Part shown: piece by piece, positions 43,668 through 52,401 of the stretch | Layout: each line of letters begins with the position of its first letter | How positions within the stretch are numbered: the stretch's first letter is position 1 | NCBI RefSeq assembly: GCF_014650675.1 | Contig: NZ_BMVK01000007.1 | Coordinates: 372,001-436,000, forward strand | DNA: 64,000 nucleotides | Origin: Streptomyces anulatus | GTDB taxonomy: Bacteria; Actinomycetota; Actinomycetes; Streptomycetales; Streptomycetaceae | Reading direction: 5' to 3' | Made by a program: the position numbers and the translations under genes | The notes under the pieces: generated by a model | What the model was told of the DNA's origin: nothing | Databases searched by the model: none | The model's input: only the letters and a program-made list of their open reading frames with translations

Positions 43668-44945
43668 GTGAGCCTCCGCCGGACGGACGGGGCTCCGGGG
43701 GCCGGCGCGGACCCCGGGCGGACGGGCCGGGCCCCCGGGCGGAGGGAGCGCACGCCGCTCACCGGCCCGCAGCGGTTCCTGCTGGGGGGCTCGTTCCTGA
43801 TCACGCTGGGCAGCTTCGCCGTGCTGCCCTACATGTCGGTGCTGCTGCACCAGCGGCTCGGCCTCGGTCTCGGCACGGTCGGCTTCGTGCTGGCCGTCGC
43901 CTCGCTGATCCAGTTCGCCGGAGGCGTGGTCGCGGGGCCGGTGACCGGGCGGATCGGGCTGCGGCGCGCGATGCTGCTGGCGCTGGGGCTGCGTACGGCG
44001 GGCTTCGCCGCGTTCGTCCCGGGACTGACCAGTCCGGTCCTCGCGGTCGGGGCGCTGCTGCTGGTGTCGGCGGGTGCGGCGCTGTATCTCCCGGCGAACA
44101 AGGCGTACTTGGTGGAGGGGGCGTCCGAGGCGCGGCGACCCCGGCTGCTGTCGGCGAGCGGTTCGGCGTTCAACGCGGGGATGGCGCTGGGCCCTCCGGC
44201 CGCCGCGCCGCTGGTCATGGGCTCCCCCGGGGTGCTGTTCTCCTGTGTCACCGTGCTGTTCGCGCTCGTGGGGGCCGGGCACGCGCTGCTGCCGGCGGGC
44301 GCGGCGGACCGGCCCTCCGACGGGTCCTCCGCCGCGCCCGCCGCCGGCCGGGCCCCGGAGGCCGGCGCACCGCGCCCCGGGCCCTCACCGTTCGTGGTGA
44401 CCGTGCTGAGCGTGTACGCGTTCATGTTCTTCCAGCACTATCTGGCGCTGTACGCGGTCCCCCGTACGTCGGCGGCCTTCTACGGGGCCGTCCTGACGGG
44501 GTACGCGGCCCTCCTCGTCGTCGCGCAGCCGCTGCTGGCGGAACGCGTCGCCGCACTGAGCTACCCGGCCGCGCTGCGGTGGGGGTTCGGCGCGATGGCT
44601 GCGGGCATGGCGGCGATCGGGGCCGGGGGGCACGTGGGGATCGCGGTGGGCGGGGCGTTGCTGTGTCTCGGGGAGATCGTGCTCTTCCTCAAGAACGACC
44701 TGGAGGCGCTGGCCCGTTCGTCGGCCGCCCCGGCGAGTGTGTTCGGGCGTCAGCGGCTGGCGGCGGGCATCGGGGCGTTCGCCAGCGGGGTGGTGGGCGG
44801 GCAGTTGTACGGGGCGGCGGAGTCGGCGGGCTCGGCGCGGGCGTTCTGGGCGGCGGTCTGCCTCCAGTGCCTGCTGCTGCCGGTGTTCCTGCTCCGCCGG
44901 CGCCCGGCCCGGGACCGCGAGGGATCCCGGGCGGGCGCCGGCTAG
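43668..44945 (+). CDS. MFS exporter
   Basis: 425 residues with about 12 membrane segments; RIGLRRAMLLALGLR carries the loop-2/3 MFS signature. A Gly/Arg-rich N-terminal tail of about 30 residues and a Pro-rich central loop are present. The GTG at 43668 follows GGGGAG, 10 bp after the ATP-grasp stop. It is the natural candidate to export the product of the cassette or to give self-resistance. Confidence 0.88.
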   Translation: MSLRRTDGAPGAGADPGRTGRAPGRRERTPLTGPQRFLLGGSFLITLGSFAVLPYMSVLLHQRLGLGLGTVGFVLAVASLIQFAGGVVAGPVTGRIGLRRAMLLALGLRTAGFAAFVPGLTSPVLAVGALLLVSAGAALYLPANKAYLVEGASEARRPRLLSASGSAFNAGMALGPPAAAPLVMGSPGVLFSCVTVLFALVGAGHALLPAGAADRPSDGSSAAPAAGRAPEAGAPRPGPSPFVVTVLSVYAFMFFQHYLALYAVPRTSAAFYGAVLTGYAALLVVAQPLLAERVAALSYPAALRWGFGAMAAGMAAIGAGGHVGIAVGGALLCLGEIVLFLKNDLEALARSSAAPASVFGRQRLAAGIGAFASGVVGGQLYGAAESAGSARAFWAAVCLQCLLLPVFLLRRRPARDREGSRAGAG

Positions 44946-44973
44946 AACCTTTCGAGTGGACCAGGCCGATGGA

Positions 44974-45705
44974 TCAGGCCGACGCGGGGAGCGGTCCCCG
45001 GTGCGCTTCGGCCGGTTCCGCGCGCCACTGCCCGGCCAGTTCGCGGCGGGCGCGGGCCACGCGGGAGCGCACGGTGCCGATCGGGCAGCCTGCGGCGGCC
45101 GCCGCCTCCTCGTAGGACGCGCCCAGCAGTTGGGTGAGGACGAAGGCCTGGCGGCGCGCCGGGTCCAGTCGGCTCAGGGCGTCCAGCACCGCGACGGACT
45201 CCTCGAATCCGGGCAGTTGACGGGGCTGGGCGCGTTCCGCGGCGGTCTGCCAGTCCGCGGTGTCGGCGGTCCTGGGGCGTACGGCGGCGGCCCGGTGCCG
45301 GTCGATGACGACGCGTCGCGCGATCGACATCAGCCAGGTCCGGGCGCAGGAACGCCCCGCGAACCGGGCCAGCCCGCTCATCGCCCGGAGGTAGGTCTCC
45401 TGAGCCAGGTCGTCGGCCCCCGGGGCGTCGGAGCTGAGATAGGCGACGAATCTGCGGACGTCCTCGTAGGTCGCCCGGACGAAGCGGTCGGCGGCCTCCC
45501 GGTCCCCGCCGCCCGCGGCCAGCGCCCAGTCGGTGATCTGCCCGTCGTTCTGCCGGGCGGCCGGGAGGCGGGGGTGGGCCGGACGGGTGGCGGAGACCCG
45601 GATGGCCGGTGGCCGGGGGGCGGGCGCCCGGACGAGCGGCGCGGCGGCGGGTGGTGCGGTGGTGGGTGGCCCGGCGGTGGGTAGCGCGGGAGCAGGAAGT
45701 GTCAC
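44974..45705 (-). CDS. ECF-type RNA polymerase sigma factor
   Basis: 243 residues: a Pro/Ala/Thr-rich head (about 1-50), sigma region 2 (FVRATYEDVRRFVAYLSS, ADDLAQETYLRAM) and region 4 (LLGASYEEAAAAAGCPIGTV). The GTG at 45705 has AAGGAC at a good distance and is preferred over longer frames. No zinc anti-sigma gene is adjacent; the gene upstream codes for a His/Met-bearing membrane protein that could be the partner. Confidence 0.9.
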   Translation of the reverse strand: MTLPAPALPTAGPPTTAPPAAAPLVRAPAPRPPAIRVSATRPAHPRLPAARQNDGQITDWALAAGGGDREAADRFVRATYEDVRRFVAYLSSDAPGADDLAQETYLRAMSGLARFAGRSCARTWLMSIARRVVIDRHRAAAVRPRTADTADWQTAAERAQPRQLPGFEESVAVLDALSRLDPARRQAFVLTQLLGASYEEAAAAAGCPIGTVRSRVARARRELAGQWRAEPAEAHRGPLPASA

Positions 45706-45810
45706 AACAGTCCTTCGCGTCCTTGCGGAGCCTCGGCAGCGGTCGCCCGGCTCCGGTGACCGGTCCCGGGCCCCGTTCGGGGCGGCCCGGAGCACCGGCA
45801 TGCCTGTCAC

Positions 45811-45863
45811 GGGTGTGCGCGGGGCGCACACCCGTACCGCCTCCGGCGCACAGAGGCCGGAGG
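45811..45863 (-). terminator. Two tandem hairpins before the ECF sigma gene
   Basis: GGGTGTGCGC (45811-45820) pairs with GCGCACACCC (45824-45833), and CCTCCGGC (45840-45847) with GCCGGAGG (45856-45863). They lie after the membrane-protein stop and before the sigma start, so the two genes are probably separate units. Confidence 0.65.
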
Positions 45864-45874
45864 GCGGATGGAGG

Positions 45875-46576
45875 TCAGAGGAAGCGGAGGGAGAGCGGTG
45901 GCCCGCGCCGGGAGATGGCGTGCAGGGCGAGGAGGTCCCGGGGGCGGCGACGGGGACGGCTGCGGACGCGCCGCCGGACGGGCGGCGCGGGTGCGGGCGG
46001 CGTCGCGGACCACAGACTCCAGGCCGTCCGCAGCGGGGCGCGGACGAACAGCACCAGGCAGCGGCCCAGCCGGGCGAGGGCGACCTCGCCGCGCCACAGC
46101 CACCACCCGCAGATCAGCCCGGCCACCGCGTGGGCGGCGGCCATGCCGAGGGTGAACACCGTCCCGTCGAAAGCGGCCAGAAGCCCCATCAGGTCCGACG
46201 GGCCACCGATGGGGACCTCGTGCGCGGAGTGGTTCATCGCGCCCGACGCCTCTCGCCCGCCGCCCGAGTGGTGCGCGCCGAAGCCGGACGGCAGCCAGGA
46301 TCCGGCGAGGGCGAAGAAGGCGTGCAGCCCCAACTGGCCCAGGACATGGGCCGTCACGGTCACCGGGGCGCTCCGCTCCCGCGCGGCGAGCCACCACCCC
46401 GCACCGCACACGGGCAGCAACGCGGCGGCCTGGACGAGCAGGGGCAGGGCAGCGCCGGACATCAGCGCGTGGCCGAGTCCGGACACGGCGACGCACACCA
46501 CCGCGAACAGCGCGGTGCGTCCGAGTCGGAGTGCGGTTCCGGCCCCCATGGCAGCCATCGTGCCAGTCGTACCCAC
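45875..46576 (-). CDS. His/Met-containing multi-pass membrane protein
   Basis: About 233 residues with about five hydrophobic segments and a central outside loop HHSGGGREASGAMNHSAHE, a pattern seen in copper-binding proteins. The C-terminus is Arg/Pro-rich and cytoplasmic. From memory similar proteins accompany copper (YcnI/Sco1) genes and ECF sigma factors; here an ECF sigma gene and a haem ferric-reductase-like gene flank it. A metal role is inferred. Starts at 46576, 46558 or 46549 are all possible. Confidence 0.72.
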   Translation of the reverse strand: MGTTGTMAAMGAGTALRLGRTALFAVVCVAVSGLGHALMSGAALPLLVQAAALLPVCGAGWWLAARERSAPVTVTAHVLGQLGLHAFFALAGSWLPSGFGAHHSGGGREASGAMNHSAHEVPIGGPSDLMGLLAAFDGTVFTLGMAAAHAVAGLICGWWLWRGEVALARLGRCLVLFVRAPLRTAWSLWSATPPAPAPPVRRRVRSRPRRRPRDLLALHAISRRGPPLSLRFL

Positions 46577-46671
46577 GGTGGGGAGAAGAGCACCAGATGC
46601 CGAAACAACGGGAGTTCACCTCGTTTGCCCCACCGAAAGGGCGATGTGATCCATGTCACAGGCAACTGTCG

Positions 46672-46705
46672 GGAACTTTCCCCTCCCCGCGTCCGACTGC
46701 TCCAA
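46672..46705 (+). promoter_or_regulatory. Possible ECF-type promoter before the ferric-reductase-like gene
   Basis: GGAACTTT at 46672-46679 matches the common ECF -35 core GGAAC. A CGT/CGAC-like -10 follows after about 16-18 bp. It lies 80-110 bp before the haem-protein start, next to an ECF sigma locus. The -10 is not certain. Confidence 0.4.
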
Positions 46706-46786
46706 CAACGCGTCTGCGTAAGCCTCGTGGCCCGGGGCCGCCGCATCCGCCCCCGCCAGCCGATGCCCCCGCCCCGAAGAGGCCGC

Positions 46787-47854
46787 ATGACGAACCCACT
46801 CCCCACCCCCGAACCGGCAGCGGCCGCCGAGACGCCCGGAAGCGCCGCGCCGGCCACCGAACCCGGACCGGCGTCCGTGACCACGGCCGTCGGCGGCGCC
46901 GCACCGGACGACGGTCAGGTCCCCGCCCCCCGGCAGCCGGGAGAGCCGAAACGGCCGACGCTCCGCTCCGACCTGCGGGCCTCGTGGCCCGACGGCCTGG
47001 TGGCGCTCGTCATCACCGCGGCGATCTTCGTCCTGCTCTACATACGCATCCGCAACAAGACCTCGTCCACGGTCACCGTGATGCCGTTCATGGCCGACGC
47101 GGGCGGCTTCTGGATGTACTTCCTCAGCCAGGCGTTCGGCTGGTCCGCTCTGCTCTGGGCCTGGGGAACCGTCATCCTCGGACTGATGCTGTCCGGCCCC
47201 CGGCCCGGCCGCCTGCCGCTGTCGGGCCCCCGGCTGGAACGGCTGCACCGCACCACGAGCCTCAACACCATCGCCCTGATCGTGGCCCACGCCCTGCTGT
47301 TCGGGGCCGAGCTGGTCCGGCACGACACCGCGTCCTGGAACTCCGCGGTCGCCACCGCCTTCGTGGAGGCCCTCGTCCCGGGCGGCTACGACTCGGGAAC
47401 CGGCCGGATCGCCATGCCCATCGGCCAGGCGGCCCTGTACCTCGCGATCCCCCTCGGCCTGCTCTTCTACGTACGCCACCGCATCGGCCCCAAGACCTGG
47501 CGGGTACTGCACCGCTGCGTGATCGTCGTCTACGTCCTCAGCGTCTGGCACACCCTGCTGTACGGGACCAACGTCTGGTACGACGGCTGGTTCCGCACGA
47601 GTGTCTGGCTGCTCCAGCTCCCGATCGCCGCGCTGCTGCTCCTGCGTCTGATGCGGCCGGCCCGCCGCTCCGAGAAGCTGCCCGCCCGGCCCGGAGCGAC
47701 CGCCGGGGCCCGCACCGGGTGGGCTCTTCGGGTGGGCGGCCGGCTCGCCGCGGTGGCGGTCCTGGCGGCTCTGATCGCCGTCGTGGCCAGTGGCAGCGAC
47801 GGCGGGCGCAGCACGCCCCCGGAGGACACCTCCTCCACCCACAACCACGACTGA
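46787..47854 (+). CDS. Ferric-reductase-like transmembrane haem protein
   Basis: 355 residues: a Pro/Ala-rich cytoplasmic head (1-65), then about six or seven membrane helices. Paired His in LHRTTSLNTIALIVAHALLF and VLHRCVIVVYVLSVWHTLLY give the two-haem pattern of the FRD/MsrQ domain. There is no FAD/NADH module, so electrons must come from a partner. The tail ends in His/Thr/Ser. AAGAGG precedes the ATG. Confidence 0.87.
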   Translation: MTNPLPTPEPAAAAETPGSAAPATEPGPASVTTAVGGAAPDDGQVPAPRQPGEPKRPTLRSDLRASWPDGLVALVITAAIFVLLYIRIRNKTSSTVTVMPFMADAGGFWMYFLSQAFGWSALLWAWGTVILGLMLSGPRPGRLPLSGPRLERLHRTTSLNTIALIVAHALLFGAELVRHDTASWNSAVATAFVEALVPGGYDSGTGRIAMPIGQAALYLAIPLGLLFYVRHRIGPKTWRVLHRCVIVVYVLSVWHTLLYGTNVWYDGWFRTSVWLLQLPIAALLLLRLMRPARRSEKLPARPGATAGARTGWALRVGGRLAAVAVLAALIAVVASGSDGGRSTPPEDTSSTHNHD

Positions 47855-47934
47855 GAGGCCGTCCGCCACCGCGCGCGAGCGCCATCCGCCACCGCAGGTG
47901 AGAGCCGTCCGCCCGGCGACGTACGCTCGGAGGC

Positions 47935-48804
47935 ATGACCACCAACGATCTTCCCGTGATCGCCGCCGTCGACGGCTCCACGCACAGTCGGCAGGCGCTC
48001 GACTGGGCCACCCACGAAGCCGTGCGGCGGGGGCTGCCCCTGCTGATCGTCCACGTCCGCCCGCTCACCCGGCAGGTCGACGAGGAGACCGGACGGCGCG
48101 AGGCGGAGGCCCTCCTGGCCGAGTCCGTACGCCGGAGCGCGGCCATCGCTCCGGAGCTGCGGCCCTCGACGCTGGCCCCGCTGGACTTCCCGTCTGCGGC
48201 CCTGGTCTCGCTCGGCCGGGACGCGTCGATGATCGTGGTCGGATCGCGCGGGCTCGGCGGCTTCCGCTCGCTGATGGTCGGCTCCAACAGCCTCGCCACC
48301 GCGTCGATGGCGAGCTGTCCCGTCGTCGTCGTGCAGGAGGACCGCCCGGAGGGGGACGACGACCGGGCGGGGGACGCGGGGGCCTTCACCGACATCGTGG
48401 CGGGGGTGGCCGCCGACGAGAGCAGCGAGGCGGTCCTGGAGTTCGCCTTCGCCACGGCGGCTTCCCGGCCGGGCGCCCGGCTGCGGATCGTGCACGGCTG
48501 GACGATGTTCTCCTCGATGCTCGCGGGCGGCCCCGTCCTGGACCGGCAGGAGGCGGCGGGCTCGGCCGCGCGGACGCTGGCCGAGCTGACCTCGGGGTGG
48601 CACGAGAAGTACCCGCAGGTGGAGATCGTCCGGGAACCGGTCAACGGTTCGGCCTCGCGCACCCTGGTGACCGCGTCGGCGACGGCGGCCCTCACGGTGG
48701 TCGGCCGTCGCAAGGGCGGCGAGTCGCTCGGGCTCGGGCTGTCCCCGGTGGCGCAGACGGCGGTCACGCACGCACTGGGTCCGGTCGCCGTCGTGCCCTG
48801 CTGA
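47935..48804 (+). CDS. Tandem universal stress protein
   Basis: 289 residues made of two UspA domains (about 7-140 and 155-289). The first has the ATP-binding signature MIVVGSRGLGGFRSLMVGS. The second keeps VVGRRKGGESLGLGLSPV, a degenerate form. These are stress-linked ATP-binding proteins, often in redox or hypoxia regulons. Confidence 0.92.
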   Translation: MTTNDLPVIAAVDGSTHSRQALDWATHEAVRRGLPLLIVHVRPLTRQVDEETGRREAEALLAESVRRSAAIAPELRPSTLAPLDFPSAALVSLGRDASMIVVGSRGLGGFRSLMVGSNSLATASMASCPVVVVQEDRPEGDDDRAGDAGAFTDIVAGVAADESSEAVLEFAFATAASRPGARLRIVHGWTMFSSMLAGGPVLDRQEAAGSAARTLAELTSGWHEKYPQVEIVREPVNGSASRTLVTASATAALTVVGRRKGGESLGLGLSPVAQTAVTHALGPVAVVPC

Positions 48805-48812
48805 GCCGCTTT

Positions 48813-48903
48813 CCCGTCTCCCGGTGGGCCGGTTCTCCGCTCCTCGGTGGGCCGGTTCCCCGTTTCCCGGTGAGCCGGTTCTCCCCGTCCTGCCCAGCGG
48901 TTC
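48813..48903. repeat. 23-bp tandem repeat between Usp and SnoaL-like genes
   Basis: Four units end in CCGGTTC or GCGGTTC (48813-48835, 48836-48858, 48859-48881, 48882-48903), with lengths 23, 23, 23 and 22. They lie in the 181-bp gap and code for nothing supportable. Confidence 0.75.
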
Positions 48904-48985
48904 TCCCGTGCTCTGCCGGGTCGCCCCGGGCTTCCGTCGGTGCGGGCCCCTTGGCCTGGCGGGCGGCTTGACCGAGACTTGACCG

Positions 48986-49492
48986 ATGACACAGCGTGTG
49001 GCGCTCGCGACCGTGATGGACCGGCTTGCCATCGATGCGGTGATCACCGGGTACGCGGTGGCCGTCGACGACGGGGCCTGGTCGGACTACGGCGCCCTGT
49101 TCACCCCGGACGGCCGCGCGGACTACCGGGACGCGGGAGGCGTGGAGGGCCCGGCCGACGAGATCGCCCGGTGGCTCGAGGAGACGATGCGCCTCTTCCC
49201 GGTGCGCCAGCACCTGATCGTCAACCGCCGGATCGACCTGGAGGACCTGGGCGGCTATACGGGCGACCGGGCCGAGGTGCTGGCCGACTACCTCAATCCG
49301 ATGTGCCTGGCCCGGAAGGCGGGGAACGGCTCGGACGTGCCGGGCCGGGCGGAGTCCGGGCAGGCAGGGGGCCCCACGCCCGACTTCGTGACCGGCGGCC
49401 GTTACGCCTTCGAGCTGCGCCGCGCCGATTCGGGCTGGCTGATCCGCACGGTCACCGTCCACGAGAAGTGGCGCCGGACGCCGGGCGCGTAG
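48986..49492 (+). CDS. SnoaL-like (NTF2-fold) protein
   Basis: 168 residues of the SnoaL_4 type: AVDDGAWSDYGALFTPDGRADY is typical, with Arg/Asp positions lining a small pocket. Members are isomerases, hydroxylase subunits or ligand binders. The substrate is unknown and there is no obvious pathway neighbour. Confidence 0.83.
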   Translation: MTQRVALATVMDRLAIDAVITGYAVAVDDGAWSDYGALFTPDGRADYRDAGGVEGPADEIARWLEETMRLFPVRQHLIVNRRIDLEDLGGYTGDRAEVLADYLNPMCLARKAGNGSDVPGRAESGQAGGPTPDFVTGGRYAFELRRADSGWLIRTVTVHEKWRRTPGA

Positions 49493-49665
49493 GGCCCGTC
49501 GCCGCCCTGGCGTCGCCGCCGCCCGAAGGGCGCCGGGTCCGTCCGCCGTGCCCCGCTCGGCCCGCGTCCTGTGTCCGGCGGGGATCACCTCCTCCACACT
49601 GGGTATCCAGGGGTTGACGCGGTGACGGCGACCGCCCGCCCGCGCACGACCGAGGAGGGCACGGC

Positions 49666-51438
49666 ATGCGAATCCGGGGCGGGCGTCTCCCGATCGGCCG
49701 GAACCCGGCCGGTGCGTCCGACGAAGGCGCTTCGGATGAAGCCGCATCGGGCGAGGGCACATCTGCTGAAGGCGCCGCCGGTGAAGGCACGTCCGGCGAA
49801 GGCGGCAGCGGGGAAAGCGGCTCCGGTGACGGGCAGGCGGCCGGCGGCCGGGGCTCGGCCGGCACGGGCACGCTCTCGTCCCCCTGGGCCCGGGGCGCGG
49901 CGGCCCTGCTCGCCGGGGCGCTGCCCGCGCTCGCCTTTCCCGCGCCCGGACTCTGGTGGTTCGCCTATGTGGCACTGGTCCCCTGGCTGTTGCTGATCCG
50001 CACGGCGCACTCGCCCCGCAGGGCCGCGCTGGACGGCTGGATCGGCGGCATCGGGTTCATCATCGCGGTGCACCACTGGCTGGTGCCGAGCCTCCACGTC
50101 TTCATCGTGCTGCTGGCCGCCCTGCTGGGGCTGCTCTGGGCTCCCTGGGGGCTGCTGGTGTCCCGGCTGCTCGGCGGGTCTCCTTCCGCGTCGCGTGCCG
50201 TCGCCGCCGTGGTCGTCGTGCCCTCCGGGTGGCTGATGATCGAGCTGGTCCGGTCCTGGGAAGGGCTGGGCGGACCCTGGGGGCTGCTCGGCGCGAGTCA
50301 GTGGGAGGTCGCCCCCGCCCTGCGGGTCGCCTCGGTGGGCGGGGTGTGGCTGGTGAGTCTGCTGGTGCTCGCGGTGAACACCGGTGCGGCGTTGCTGGTC
50401 GCCGACCGCGCGGCCCGTACGACCGCCGGCGTCCTGCTGGTGGTGTGCGCCCTGTCCGTCGCGGCGATGTGGGCCTGGGCGCCCCGGCCCACGGACACCG
50501 GCACGGTCAGGATCGCCGTCGTGCAGCCGGGCGTCGTGGAGGGACCGGGAAGTGTCGCGCGCCGCTTCGACCGGGGCGAGGAGCTGACCCGTTCGCTGGA
50601 GGGCCGGGGCGTGGACCTGGTGGTGTGGGGCGAGAGCAGTATCGGTGCGGGTGCGTGGGAGCGCCCGGAGACCGCGCGGCGGCTGGCGGAGCTGTCCCGC
50701 CGGGTCGGCGCGGATCTGCTGGTCAATGTGGACGCCCGGCAGACGGACGGCTCGGGCCGGTCGGGGATCTTCAAGTCGGCGGTGCTGGTGGGCCCCGACG
50801 GGCCGACCGGGGACCGCTACGACAAGATGCGCCTGGTCCCGTTCGGCGAGTACGTACCGGCCCGCTCCCTGCTGGGGTGGGCGACGTCCGTGGGCAAGGC
50901 GGCGGGCGAGGACCGGCTGCGCGGCGACCGCCAGGTGGTGATGACCCTGCCGGACGGGGCGCGGGGACTGCGGATCGGTCCGCTGGTCTGCTTCGAGTCG
51001 GCGTTCCCCGACATGAGCCGCAGGCTGGTGCGCGACGGCGCGCAGGTGATCGTCGCGCAGTCCGCCACCTCGACGTTCCAGGACAGCTGGGCCCCGGCCC
51101 AGCACGCCTCGCTGGGGGCGCTGCGGGCCGCCGAGAACGGCCGCCCGATGGTCCATGCGACGCTCACCGGGATCAGTGCGGCGTACGGGCCCCGGGGGGA
51201 GCGGGTGGGCAGCCCGCTCGGTACGGACGCGAGCGCGGCGGAGGTGTTCGACCTGCCGCTGGCGCGCGGGAGCACGCTCTACGGCCGGCTCGGCGACTGG
51301 CCGGTGTACGGGGCGCTGGCGGCCCTGGCCGTGCTGTGCGCCGTCGAGGGGCTGCGGGCGCTCAGGAGGCCTGCTCCAGGGCCTCCCGGACCACCCGCTC
51401 GCACAGCTCATGGGTCGCCAGGGCGTCCCGGGCGCTGA
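49666..51438 (+). CDS. lnt: Apolipoprotein N-acyltransferase Lnt
   Basis: 590 residues. A Ser/Glu/Gly-rich head (about 17-60) precedes about seven membrane segments and a carbon-nitrogen hydrolase domain with the catalytic triad Glu (WGESSIG), Lys (YDKMRLVPFGEY) and Cys (LVCFESAFPD). It adds the third acyl chain to lipoproteins in the membrane. The low-complexity head is unusual. The last 77 bp overlap the convergent oxidoreductase gene, giving a Pro/Gly-rich tail. Confidence 0.93.
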   Translation: MRIRGGRLPIGRNPAGASDEGASDEAASGEGTSAEGAAGEGTSGEGGSGESGSGDGQAAGGRGSAGTGTLSSPWARGAAALLAGALPALAFPAPGLWWFAYVALVPWLLLIRTAHSPRRAALDGWIGGIGFIIAVHHWLVPSLHVFIVLLAALLGLLWAPWGLLVSRLLGGSPSASRAVAAVVVVPSGWLMIELVRSWEGLGGPWGLLGASQWEVAPALRVASVGGVWLVSLLVLAVNTGAALLVADRAARTTAGVLLVVCALSVAAMWAWAPRPTDTGTVRIAVVQPGVVEGPGSVARRFDRGEELTRSLEGRGVDLVVWGESSIGAGAWERPETARRLAELSRRVGADLLVNVDARQTDGSGRSGIFKSAVLVGPDGPTGDRYDKMRLVPFGEYVPARSLLGWATSVGKAAGEDRLRGDRQVVMTLPDGARGLRIGPLVCFESAFPDMSRRLVRDGAQVIVAQSATSTFQDSWAPAQHASLGALRAAENGRPMVHATLTGISAAYGPRGERVGSPLGTDASAAEVFDLPLARGSTLYGRLGDWPVYGALAALAVLCAVEGLRALRRPAPGPPGPPARTAHGSPGRPGR

Positions 51439-52267
51439 GCGTCTCGCCCCGGCGTACGGCGTCGAGGAAGGCGTGCACACAGCTCTCGATACCGCGCTGC
51501 CGGGCCACGGGGACCCAGTCGCCGCGCCGTCGGACACTGGGCTGGCCCTTGTGGTCGATGACGTCCGCGAGGTTGAGGACCTGTCGCTTGGTGTCCTGGC
51601 CGGAGACTTCCAGGATCTCCTCGGTCGACCCGTTCAGCCGGTTCATCATGCCGATCGCGGTGAACCCGTCGCCGGAAAGCTGGAGCACCACGTGGTGCAT
51701 CAGACCGTCCACGATCCGGGCCCGCACGGTGGTGTGGTCGACGGTGCCCGGGACCAGGAAACGCAGGGTGTCGACGACGTGGATGAAGTCGTCGAGGACC
51801 ATCGTCCGGGGGTCCTCGGGCAGCCCGACCCGGTTCTTCTGCATGAGGATCAGCTCGCGCGGGTGCTCCGCGCACTGCGAGTAGCCCGGGGCGAAGCGGC
51901 GGTTGAAGCCGACGGCGAGGCTGACGCCGCGTTCCTCGGCGAGGTTCACCAGCCGCTCGGAGTCGGCGTACTCGTACGCGATCGGCTTGTCGACATAGGT
52001 GGCGACGCCTGCTTCGAGGAGGCGTTCCACGATCTGCGGGTGGACGGCGGTCGGGGCGTGCACGAACGCCGCGTCCAGCCCCGCCGCGAGGAGGGAGTCG
52101 AGGGTGGTGTGGCGGCCGTCGGCCGGAACGCGGTGGGTGTCGCCGACCGCGTGGAGCGTGGCGGGGGTCCGGGTCTGCAGATGCAGTTCGACCCCCGGTA
52201 CGGCGGTGAGCACCGGCAGGTACGCCTTCTGCGCGATATCGCCGAGCCCGATGCAACCGATCTTCAC
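51362..52267 (-). CDS. Gfo/Idh/MocA-family oxidoreductase
   Basis: 301 residues: an N-terminal Rossmann domain VKIGCIGLGDIAQKAYLPVL, EKP-type motif as VDKPIAYEYAD, and a C-terminal GFO domain containing GFNRRFAPGY. It oxidises or reduces a sugar-type substrate with NAD(P); the substrate is unknown. The GTG at 52267 has GGGAGACCTC upstream. It converges on lnt with a 77-bp overlap. Confidence 0.9.
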   Translation of the reverse strand: MKIGCIGLGDIAQKAYLPVLTAVPGVELHLQTRTPATLHAVGDTHRVPADGRHTTLDSLLAAGLDAAFVHAPTAVHPQIVERLLEAGVATYVDKPIAYEYADSERLVNLAEERGVSLAVGFNRRFAPGYSQCAEHPRELILMQKNRVGLPEDPRTMVLDDFIHVVDTLRFLVPGTVDHTTVRARIVDGLMHHVVLQLSGDGFTAIGMMNRLNGSTEEILEVSGQDTKRQVLNLADVIDHKGQPSVRRRGDWVPVARQRGIESCVHAFLDAVRRGETLSARDALATHELCERVVREALEQAS

Positions 52268-52401
52268 GAGGTCTCCCTGTCGCCGTGCCGCGCCGCTGTG
52301 CGCGGCTGTGCGCGCCCCGGCAGCATACGTCGCCGCCGTCCTGCGCCCTCCTGCCGGTCCGTCCGCGAACCCCCTGGCCAGGGCCATGATCATCGGCCAC
52401 T

